Source: Strigamia acuminata
Taxonomy: Eukaryota; Arthropoda; Chilopoda; Geophilomorpha; Linotaeniidae
Direction: 5' to 3'
Length of the DNA: 64,000 nt
NCBI GenBank assembly: GCA_949358305.1
Contig: OX442317.1
Coordinates: forward strand, 14,884,491 to 14,948,490
Each line of letters opens with the position of its first letter. The stretch's first letter is position 1. Made by a program: the position numbers and the translations under genes. The notes beneath the pieces were generated by a model, which did no database searches, was not told the origin of the DNA, and saw only the letters and a program-made list of their open reading frames with translations. Shown here piece by piece: positions 24,201-34,602 of the stretch.

Positions 24201-25969
24201 CTTGGATGTTGCTAAAACTTACATTAAAGCTTTCTACTAAGGTTTAAACACTATTTCAAAACATTCAGAGACATTGGTCTTGTGATGTTTGTGCTAAGTC
24301 AACTGTGATGAGATCAAAAGTCTATTCTCCCAAATCATTGCTTGGATGTTGCTAAAACTTACATTAAAGCTTTCTACTAAGGTTTAAACACTATTTCAAA
24401 ACATTCAGAGACATTGGTCTTGTGATGTTTGTGCTAAGTCAACTGTGATGAGATCAAAAGTCTATTCTCCCAAATCATTGCTTGGATGATGCTAAAACTT
24501 ACATTGAAGCCTTCTACTAAGGTTTAAACACTATTTCAGAACATTCAGAGACATTGGTTTGTGGTGTTTGTGCTAAGTCAACTGTGATGTCAAATGGGAT
24601 CAAAAGTTTATTCTTCCAAATCATTGTTTGGATGTTGCTAAAACTTACATTGAAGCCTTCTACTAAGGTTTAAACACTATTTCAGAACATTCAGAGACAT
24701 TGGTCTTGTGATGTTTGTGCTAAGTCAACTGTGATGTCAAATGAGATCAAAAGTTTATTCTTTCAAATTACTGCTTGGATGTTGCTAACACTTACATTGA
24801 AGCCTTCTACTAAGGTTTAAACACTATTTCTAAACATTCAGAGACATTGGTCTTGTGGTGTTTGTGCTAAGTCAACTGTGACGTCAAATGAGATCAAAAG
24901 TTTATTCTTTCAAATTATTGCTTGGATGTTGCTAAAACTTACATTGAAGCTTTCTACTAAGGTTTAAACACTATTTCAGAACATTCAGAGACATTGGTCT
25001 TGTGATGTTTGTGCTAAGTCAACTGTGATGAGATCAAAAGTCTATTCTCCAAAATCATTGCTTGGATGTTGCTAAAACTTACATTGAAGCCTTCTACTAA
25101 GGTTTAAACACTATTTCAGAACATTCAGACACATTGGTCTTGTGGTGTTTGTGCTAAGTCAACTGTGACGTCAAATGAGATCAAAAGTTTATTCTTTCAA
25201 ATTATTGCTTGGATGTTGCTAAAACTTACATTGAAGCTTTCTACTAAGGTTTAAACACTATTTCAGAACATTCAGAAACATTGGTCTTGTGATGTTTGTG
25301 CTAAGTCAACTGTGATGTCAAATGGGATCAAAAGTTTATTCTTCCAAATCATTGCTTGGATGTTGCTAAAACTTACATTGAAGCCTTCTACTAAGGTTTA
25401 AACACTATTTCAGAACATTCAGAGACATTGGTCTTGTGATGTTTGTGCTAAGTCAACTGTGATGTCAAATGAGATCAAAAGTTTATTCTTTCAAATCATT
25501 GCTTGGATGTTGCTAAAACTTACATTAAAGCTTTCTACTAAAGTTTAAACACTATTTCAGAACATTCAGAGACATTGGTCTTGTGGTGTTTGTGCTAAGT
25601 CAACTGTGATGAGATCAAAAGTCTATTCTCCCAAATCATTGCTTAGATGTTGCTAAAACTTACATTGAAGCCGTCTACTAAGGTTTAAACACTATTTCAA
25701 AACATTCAGAGACATTGGTCTTGTGATGTTTGTGCTAAGTCAACTGTGATGAGATCAAAAGTCTATTCTCCCAAATCATTGCTTGGATGTTGCTAAAACT
25801 TACATTGAAGCCTTCTACTAAGGTTTAAACACTATTTCAGAACATTCAGAGACATTGGTTTGTGGTGTTTGTGCTAAGTCAACTGTGATGTCAAATGAGA
25901 TCAAAAGTTTATTCTTTCAAATTATTGCTTGGATGTTGCTAACACTTACATTGAAGCCTTCTACTAAGG
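9240..25969 (+). repeat. 140/147-bp satellite array, main block
   Basis: About 16.7 kb of head-to-tail monomers, roughly 117 copies. The distance between successive TGCTAAGTCA motifs is 140 bp (for example 9241, 9381, 9521) or 147 bp (9521 to 9668). The difference is a 7-bp block: GTGATGAGATC versus GTGATG-TCAAATG-AGATC. A one-base-shorter class reads GGTTTGTGG in place of GGTCTTGTGG, and one monomer near 21995 lacks AAG after GTGCT. Further variants (GAAGCC/AAAGCT, CAGAAC/CAAAAC/CTAAAC, GCTTAGATG) recur in the same order in distant blocks, which indicates higher-order repeats. No open frame of note and no host gene lies in this stretch. Confidence 0.97.
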
Positions 25970-27548
25970 TGTAGCAAACAACCTTGGATCTCACAGGGGA
26001 GGACTGGCGAATTGGTCACCAAACTCTGGAAACCGCCCGAGACTGTATAGTGGTTGATGAAACAAGCTGAAATCCTTTCTCTGAGCCCAAGCCTAACTTG
26101 AAGAAGGATTAGGCCTGACTGCATGAAACTAGGCCTAACTGCATTTAGATGAAGTGATTGGCAAAACCTCTTTAGCTGCTGGGTAGAAATTCTGTGCTCC
26201 CAGGGAGGAGGAGAGCAGGCAAAGCTCTCTACTCACAAGTCATCCTGTTTATTGAAGTAAAATAAACCCAGGAATAATTTATCCAAAGAAGGAGGAAAAA
26301 CATCAACTGGCTTTAATACTTAACAACTGATAACAACTGAGTTGCTTCTTTAGCAACCTACTCTTAACAACTGGTCACCTGATTACAATAAATGTCAGTG
26401 ACCAAACAATACAGATTTGAATAATAACAATAGTGCCAACAAGGTTTCCGTATATAGACAACAGATGTCAAACTTAACATAAATAAAGGCAAAACTTAAC
26501 CTAACACCTTGAAAACAGTATGACCTGTGCAAACAGCACTTCACTTAAACTTAACAGATAATTCAAAGGCTAAAACTAACATTAACTGCACTCAAAACAC
26601 AATGCTGAGCCCAAACCCCAATTGCCACCAAAAGAGGGCGCAAAGTGTCACAAACCTTAACCCGTAACAACCATACAATAACAAAGGTAAAAGCTTAGAT
26701 TAACAACCCTTAATATTGGTAATTTATACAAACAATAACTAGTAAATATTCCCTATGTCCAGGTCTCCTCAAAACCCCAAAAGAAATAATAACAGGGCAA
26801 CAGTGCAGCACCAAATCCAAGATGGCGACCATGCAACTGCTAAAATGACGTGAATGGAGCCAAACAAGGTCGCGAGCGACTCACAGGCCTTCTCAACGAT
26901 GGATCTGCGTCTTAGAACGGTCAGTACAGCTTTCCCAGTGCTTGGGCATTGAAACCCGACCAATTCAACTCATTTGCAGGACCCACACGACCACGAGAGG
27001 CGTCGCAAGGCGTACGCTCACGCCCGACGCTCGCAAACGCTCACAAACGATGTCCAACGCCCATCCAGCGACCCAAGACACCTGTGGACTACCTTAAACA
27101 CCAATACAAGTTAGTATAAATTAAATCACAAGCAAAATAAGCACCAAAAACTACAATTGTGCTTATTTCAGGTTCTTCCCATCTCCCAGTTCACTTGCGC
27201 TATGGCGGCCATCTTGCCGATGCACGCCTATCTCCTTCGCAAGTGAACTGGAAACAGGAGAGAACTTACAAATACTAGAAATAACTCAGAAACGTGAAAA
27301 AGACACATAAATTAATTACAAAAGACTAAAAACACAACTTTCAAACATTCCAGGTGTGGCAGGCGAAGTGACAACCCTCTTGAACTACCAGGATCGTGAC
27401 AACAAAGCGGCAAACCAACTGGGCATGTCAGATATGTGTTAAAAATCTATCTAAACTTGACAACAAAATTAAAAAGCCTTTTCTTTCTTTCAGAAGATGA
27501 ACAACGTGAAATCTCCAGATCCTTTTTGTTGCGTTCTTGCTCGCAACA
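25970..27548 (-). repeat. 3' LTR of non-coding element, copy A
   Basis: 1579-bp direct repeat of 33024-34602. It contains an AAATCCAAGATGGCGACC motif near 26814-26831, very close to the AAATCCAACATGGCGTCC motif in the BEL LTR, and a perfect 14-bp inverted repeat at 27186-27251. The small frames inside it recur only because the LTR recurs. Confidence 0.93.
27186..27251. repeat. Perfect 14-bp inverted repeat in the LTR
   Basis: Arms CCAGTTCACTTGCG (27186-27199) and CGCAAGTGAACTGG (27238-27251) flank a 38-nt loop that contains GGCGGCCATCTTG. The structure is also present in the other three LTR copies (34240-34305, 41136-41201, 48190-48255). Confidence 0.85.
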
Positions 27549-29940
27549 TCGCTGCCGGCCAAAAAAGAAGAGAGCAGCCGCCCTGAAGGAACCGCATTCA
27601 TGAAGAAAAGACCGAGCATACTGACTTTCACCATGCCTATATCCCTTGGCAAGAATCCCCAACGAATCATAGAACCCCTTTTCCCAAATCGAAAATATAT
27701 TGACTCTTCTGTTAACAATACATTAACATGAACAGGAGCGGGTCCCCTGAAACGAGAAGATCCTAGACATACTGCAAAATAACCGGACTCTAACCTGCAA
27801 CTCGTAATACAAAGAAACGACTAACAATCACAAAAAAAAGAGCTTGTCTCTCCCATAGAGATTGACCTGCAGTCAACTTTGGGAAACTGAGACCCCCAAC
27901 CAATGGGGTCAGTCAACGACAAGACACCACTAAACCACAAATAACCTTAAAGCTAAACTAACGAACCGACTTCTCATACACTTCCTTTAAGAGGTAGTTT
28001 GAATCCTCAGACAAAATTCGCCCCTAAAGACACCGACTTACGCAAGCACCTGAGCTCAGCCATTGATCCATTCAGGAAGCCTGCCAAAGTTGACATCAAA
28101 CTGAAACGAAAATGCCGCAGAAAGCTAAAGCAGATTCCTATCTAACTAAGCAAAAACCAACCAATTCATCGTTGGGACGCCAAGCGACCAACCTAAACAG
28201 GCGATCAACTCACGACTTGATGATAAACAACCAGCCAAGCCAGCGACCGTCCACTCAGGCGGCAACTCACTGCAAAGATAAACTCGTGCCCAATTTCCTT
28301 TAAACTAAATATCTTCCACTAGAAAGAACTAAACTAAACTGTGTAATGAACCAAAATAACAATTGGAACCAATAATACGCAATGTCAAAGAACACACCCC
28401 CAGTCTAACTACACCTGAAAAATCAAGAAAACTGTGCTCACTTTTTAAAAAACAGTTACCTGTTGACATTGCAGAAAACGAAACCCCTCCCTTAGTGAAA
28501 TCTTCATTCAAACCTCTCTAGAACTCTCACAACGAGAAGCGGCCACTCAAATTTAAGACAAGTAACTTCAATCGTGCCCCACCCGACTAGTAGTACAAAA
28601 TCTTTTCTCAATTTTTTTCCACTACAAGCAGGGCTCTGCTAAACTAACACAAGACAAGCCAAAAATTTGAATCTAAGAGCGCACAACACATAATTCCTTT
28701 TTTTAACGAAAAACTAGGGGTATCCCCTGACACCGCGAATTATCCTCAATGCTTTCTCCTCATTCGACCTTCTCTCTGGCTAACATCTCAGCTAAACCTT
28801 CCTTCCTATCATAACCCATTTTCCTCCCGACAGAAGAAGAATGCTGCCACGGCGTTTAAACCACTAATGCCGGAGCCAGAAAAGGTCGAAAAAAAACAAC
28901 ATCTGTGAATTTCTTTGTGAGAGAAACCCACCTTTTAAAAGTATAAACTATGAATTAACTAACCTTTGACTAACTAAGCTTTTATCTCAGAAGACTTCCG
29001 CGAGTATCTGATACGCCACTAACCTCAACCCCATGGTCGTGTGACCGTCAGACTCGTCGCAAAAAGCTCCGAAATCAAACACTAACAAAAAAGGCTAATT
29101 ACTAATTTCTACTATATCGTCGCCTCTACGTTCTCCTATTGGAAGCTAGCCCAAGGGGACTCGAAATCACGACTTACTCTTCATTTCTAACCTCTGCCCT
29201 TTTCTCTCATGAACCCCCAAAAAAAACTTGTGCACCTGTGTTCCGCCAAAAACACTTGTGCTTCTCTGCTCAAAACTTTGGGTAGGAGGGGGCGTGAAAA
29301 CAAGTTGCGATCCACTCAACTTTGATCGCACATCTCCCAATGCTTGACGCATCTGACGAATTAACTGACTCAATCTCATGCATAGGCAAAAAGAAACCCG
29401 GATCCAAAGGAGGAGAAGACTTCCTTGCACAATCTAAGTACCAAGGCAAAGTTTACTGCCCATCTCGGACGAGCAATAGACAAGACCGAAAGTTGAACAG
29501 TGCTCAGAAGCTCAGGAGAACGTGAGCAACAGGAATTAAAGTATGGTGATGAAGTTCACCCTCTAAAACCGATTAGCTCCTCGTGTATTGGGTCCAATAA
29601 CACGAGTGTCCACCAGAGAACCGACACGCCCAAAAAACAGTTCCGTTCCATCCCCCGCGAGACCGAAACCATGCCCCGACTGACGAGGACCCTCAAGAAC
29701 TTTACCCCATGCACCTTGAGTAAGTATACGAAACTAAACCAAAAAAAAAAAACGCGTGGCTCTGCCTAAAAGAGAAAAGAATATAGAGTCCCTGGCCCTT
29801 TCTCACATCAAGGTTGTTGGACTCGCACCTTGTCACTAAGGGCGAGTGTACCCTGTCCTAGAACAACCGAGAAAGTGAAAGAACTCTGCTTCTGGGCTCC
29901 TAACCTTTCACTAACCCTAATGCTTGCACAAAAGTGCTTG

Positions 29941-30135
29941 CTTAAGCCTGATAGACTAAACTATCAATCGCTTAAGAACCTCTAATTCGCTTAAGCCTGA
30001 CGGACTTAACTATCATCCGCTTAAAAAACCTCTTATTCGCTTAAGCCTGACGGACTGAACTATCATCCGCTTAAGACCATCTAATTGCTTAAGCCTGACT
30101 GACTTAACTATCATCCGCTTAAGACTCTCTAAATG
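29941..30135. repeat. Four copies of a 48-50-bp tandem repeat
   Basis: Units begin CTTAAGCCTGA at 29941, 29990, 30040 and 30088. Each contains a second CTTAA further on, so CTTAAG palindromes are spread along the tract. Units differ by a few bases. Confidence 0.9.
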
Positions 30136-30310
30136 CTTTTTCTATGGGTTTGTTGGGCCACCGTTAACCAACTAAAACCTTTTTCTTTGGGTTTGTTGGG
30201 CCACCGTTAACCAACTAAAGCCATTTTTTCCAACTCGGGGTTCGACGGACCAACTGTTAACCGACTAAAGCCCTTTTTCTATTGTTCAGTTCGACTGACT
30301 TTGGTTAGCA
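30136..30310. repeat. About four copies of a 43-50-bp tandem repeat
   Basis: Units start with a CTTTTT-like pyrimidine run and share the core CCACCGTTAACCAACTAAA (first two units) or diverged forms of it with CAACTGTTAACCGACTAAA (third unit). The first two are almost identical and the last two are degraded. The tract directly follows the preceding repeat. Confidence 0.85.
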
Positions 30311-32610
30311 GTGCAAAATGAACCTATGCAAGTGACCGTTAACTCAACACTCACATGTTAATGCTAATTCCCTATCCAACGCGACTCTTGTAACGAGATC
30401 TCACATGCTTATCACGTTACACATTGCAACGTCACGAGGCAGCTTTGGGAATTTGAGGGTTGACTGACGAATGCCCCGCCCTATCGGCGTACTTCAACAA
30501 CCTCTCTTTTCTGTTTTGACAAATAAGACTTATCTCTCTTTGGCTCTTTCTAACCTTAATCCGAACCAACGGGGCTTATTGTCCTCTTTCTTCTCCTACT
30601 GCCACTCTGACTGCAAGGCAATAGGCCTTGGCTCTTTGAACCCCAGTCCCAGAATGTATCCAAGAACTGAGTGTGGGACAACACTGGAATCCATTGTGAG
30701 TGGACTACTTAACTATGCTACAACTAAATTCCCTAAGAAACAAATTCGGAAAACTATCTTAACTTAAACCGCAGGAACAACAAGTCTTCAAAAGAGAGAG
30801 AAGTGCTGCGTTTCTTTTTCCAAAAATGAAATTCTAAAACATCCTCAAACACTACCTCTCTCGCTGGCTTTGCTGACCAACCATTGTTCCATTCGTCAAC
30901 GCGGCACTCTGCTCCGCCAACCGCAAATGGCTAAGCGCCAAATGGGTGCTCGAACAAGCAGGTTAACTAATCGCACAAAAAAAAACCCGAATATGTAACT
31001 TTCTATTTCTTATAAAGACAACTTTCAATAAAAAATAAATTTAAAGACTGTTAACCTCTAATATCTAATTCTACAACTTTGGAGTCTCGAAAAATGCTCT
31101 TACAACCCTGATCTGATCAATTAAGCGCCCTTATACCCCTTCCAACCACACAATGTGCAAGGTGGAGACTGCACTTACTAACATCAATTGTCTCGAATTT
31201 GAAAGACTGACCCTAATGGACGATCGTTTCACCCTGAACAAGCCCCAACATGCAGTAACTAACTTTCCAAAAAGGGGGGTACCCACCCAACTGATCTACA
31301 AGCGCCCTCGCAAAGACGCTTGGTGGCTGCGAACTTAACAAGCAATTTTCCCCAAAACTCTGAACTAACTTATAACTAAAAGGTTTACACCGAGAAAATA
31401 ATGACAAACCCAGTAACGCATCCAAACTTCCTAACCAATTGTGAACGCACTAAAACAAAGGTACAACACGCTGGAAGTGGGAACATCTACAAATTCTTAG
31501 CAGTAACTTCTCAAAAACCTTTTATCACAAACGAGACTGAATGGAGGACTGATTCCTAAATTTCCGCTTTCTCTAATTAAACAGCTAGTGTGGCTTATCT
31601 TATCTCAACCCACGCACAGGTTCTTCTGAAAAACCTCACACACTAACACCTGCTTAAACAATCAACTAAATAATACGGAAGTCCCCCAAAATACAATCAA
31701 AACGCACTCTTCCATGTGGTCAGTCCACTGAAAGGCTGGCGGACAAACACGGCGGCCATTGAGACGGGATCCCTCGCCTCCACTCTCCCACGCAACCCAA
31801 TATAACTGGCTGAGTGTAGTAGGGGAGAAGGAGCGACCACTCGATTGCCACAACCGAAAGAACAAGCAAACGAGCGCGGGACCGCTTCTCATCAGCCTCA
31901 AACATGGCCAATCTGCCGTCAGTCAACCTAACAGTTCACAATAGACCTGACCTCAAAACTTAATCAACTCTTAAAGCTAGAAAGAACTTCAAACACAAGC
32001 AAACAAAATTTTAGACTGAGAGAAGTGTCCAAGTGCTTACAGCCTTTCAAAATATTATAACCAAACTTATTTCGAAAATTCAGGAGCGTGGCTCTTTCTC
32101 AAATTGCTTGAGCCAGGGGACCATACTCTCAGGTCGCTCCCACGCAAAGCACCAAGTCTGCTCACACAGTAAAACGTTAAACATAACTGCCTGTATCAAC
32201 TTCAAAACCAAAAAACCAAACACCGCAAAAGCACCTGGATAAAACTCTCAATCTTAACAAACCTCTTTCTAAACTAATAAAAGCAAAGCTTGTCTTCTTT
32301 CTTTTCTGCCCTGACGGCAGGCGTCCACCTTCCCGTACGACTTGGCGTTAATGCTCAGTTGACTGGAGCGTGACTTGTCCTTTGACTTGTCTGCACCGAC
32401 CAGCAACCCGCTTGCACCGCTAACTGTCCAGCCGTCTTCATCGTCCTGATGTGCCAACCACATGATGCGACCTTGCAACCACAAGCTCCTTGAAGACAAT
32501 TGCATTGTCCCGCTCAGCTTGACTTGACTCGTACACACCACACTGACACCTCCTGGACAAGCTCAACAACAGGAAGGCAAAACTAAATTCTAACTTAATT
32601 CAAACAGAAA

Positions 32611-32638
32611 CTCCCCTGCTTTAAGCAGTTATATGGAG
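32611..32638 (-). promoter_or_regulatory. Leader RNA hairpin, copy A
   Basis: Counterpart of the BEL leader hairpin at 7273-7300. It has the same outer CTCC/GGAG stem, the same ATATAA bulge and a 5-nt loop, with inner stem CTGC/GCAG instead of CTGG/CCAG. It lies about 385 bp inside the 5' LTR, against about 470 bp in the BEL element. Confidence 0.6.
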
Positions 32639-32986
32639 TGCAAAACTTAAACGCTAACTTAAATACAAAAAAGCACACTTCCCCTCCCCCCAGAAGGAAC
32701 ACATCAAAAACCCAGAAAACAGCCCACCAAAAATACACTTTAATAACTAAAAATGTTCTTCTTCTTTCAGGCTGTAGCTGTTCAACTTGCACATTGCGTT
32801 GTGTTTGACTTGGCAGACTCAGGACGTCAATGGCCGCTCTCACGTGACTCTCTGGCGTGCGCACTTGATGCCGGCCGCTCACGGAACCAGCCGTACAAAC
32901 GAACCAACTGGCACGCACCAACCCACTTGAATCACTTGCTGAACATCCAAATGACCTCTTTTCCATGCGCGCTGTACACACGTGCA

Positions 32987-33010
32987 CGAAATCCTGGAAT
33001 CACGGTACCA
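32987..33010 (-). promoter_or_regulatory. Primer-binding site, histidine-tRNA-like, copy A
   Basis: The plus strand resembles a tRNA-His 3' end: CGAAATCCTGG, then TCACGG, then TACCA. Compared with the tRNA recalled from other animals it has two extra bases and one C-to-T change. It sits 13 nt inside the 5' LTR. It resembles the BEL site at 7732-7755 in length and position. Confidence 0.55.
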
Positions 33011-33023
33011 AAAAACAGCTCCC

Positions 33024-34602
33024 TGTAGCAAACAACCTTGGATCTCACAGGGGAGGACTGGCGAATTGGTCACCAAACTCTGGAAACCGCCCGAGACTGT
33101 ATAGTGGTTGATGAAACAAGCTGAAATCCTTTCTCTGAGCCCAAGCCTAACTTGAAGAAGGATTAGGCCTGACTGCATGAAACTAGGCCTAACTGCATTT
33201 AGATGAAGTGATTGGCAAAACCTCTTTAGCTGCTGGGTAGAAATTCTGTGCTCCCAGGGAGGAGGAGAGCAGGCAAAGCTCTCTACTCACAAGTCATCCT
33301 GTTTATTGAAGTAAAATAAACCCAGGAATAATTTATCCAAAGAAGGAGGAAAAACATCAACTGGCTTTAATACTTAACAACTGATAACAACTGAGTTGCT
33401 TCTTTAGCAACCTACTCTTAACAACTGGTCACCTGATTACAATAAATGTCAGTGACCAAACAATACAGATTTGAATAATAACAATAGTGCCAACAAGGTT
33501 TCCGTATATAGACAACAGATGTCAAACTTAACATAAATAAAGGCAAAACTTAACCTAACACCTTGAAAACAGTATGACCTGTGCAAACAGCACTTCACTT
33601 AAACTTAACAGATAATTCAAAGGCTAAAACTAACATTAACTGCACTCAAAACACAATGCTGAGCCCAAACCCCAATTGCCACCAAAAGAGGGCGCAAAGT
33701 GTCACAAACCTTAACCCGTAACAACCATACAATAACAAAGGTAAAAGCTTAGATTAACAACCCTTAATATTGGTAATTTATACAAACAATAACTAGTAAA
33801 TATTCCCTATGTCCAGGTCTCCTCAAAACCCCAAAAGAAATAATAACAGGGCAACAGTGCAGCACCAAATCCAAGATGGCGACCATGCAACTGCTAAAAT
33901 GACGTGAATGGAGCCAAACAAGGTCGCGAGCGACTCACAGGCCTTCTCAACGATGGATCTGCGTCTTAGAACGGTCAGTACAGCTTTCCCAGTGCTTGGG
34001 CATTGAAACCCGACCAATTCAACTCATTTGCAGGACCCACACGACCACGAGAGGCGTCGCAAGGCGTACGCTCACGCCCGACGCTCGCAAACGCTCACAA
34101 ACGATGTCCAACGCCCATCCAGCGACCCAAGACACCTGTGGACTACCTTAAACACCAATACAAGTTAGTATAAATTAAATCACAAGCAAAATAAGCACCA
34201 AAAACTACAATTGTGCTTATTTCAGGTTCTTCCCATCTCCCAGTTCACTTGCGCTATGGCGGCCATCTTGCCGATGCACGCCTATCTCCTTCGCAAGTGA
34301 ACTGGAAACAGGAGAGAACTTACAAATACTAGAAATAACTCAGAAACGTGAAAAAGACACATAAATTAATTACAAAAGACTAAAAACACAACTTTCAAAC
34401 ATTCCAGGTGTGGCAGGCGAAGTGACAACCCTCTTGAACTACCAGGATCGTGACAACAAAGCGGCAAACCAACTGGGCATGTCAGATATGTGTTAAAAAT
34501 CTATCTAAACTTGACAACAAAATTAAAAAGCCTTTTCTTTCTTTCAGAAGATGAACAACGTGAAATCTCCAGATCCTTTTTGTTGCGTTCTTGCTCGCAA
34601 CA
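33024..34602 (-). repeat. 5' LTR of non-coding element, copy A
   Basis: 1579 bp, matching 25970-27548 by eye. A TATAAAT-like string on the minus strand near 33777-33783 is a possible but unproven TATA box. Followed by target duplication AAGG (34603-34606). Confidence 0.93.

Larger units (their letters stand above)
27549..33023 (-). other. Interior of non-coding element, copy A
   Basis: 5475 bp with a more balanced base composition than the satellite. Stop codons are scattered in all frames. Apart from two short tandem repeats (29941-30310), the leader hairpin and the primer-binding site, I recognise nothing. No captured gene fragment is evident. Confidence 0.75.
25970..34602 (-). mobile_element. 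Large non-coding LTR element (LARD-like), copy A
   Basis: An 8633-bp element made of two 1579-bp LTRs, which look identical, around a 5475-bp interior. The LTRs start TGTAGC and end GCAACA. Target duplication AAGG occurs at 25966-25969 and 34603-34606. Paralogous uninterrupted monomers at 12498-12501 and 19239-19242 show the empty site. The longest interior frames are 130 codons or less and none resembles Gag, Pol or Env. Orientation is inferred from the primer-binding site beside the right LTR. Shared signals with the BEL/Pao element suggest mobilisation in trans by that family. Confidence 0.88.

Noticed and set aside
9240-25969. CRISPR-like array
   Set aside because: The repeats are contiguous 140/147-bp monomers without unique spacers, in a eukaryotic context.
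25939-34017. Many 60-130-codon frames in the non-coding element
   Set aside because: Short, overlapping on both strands and without family motifs; those in the LTRs repeat only because the LTR repeats.
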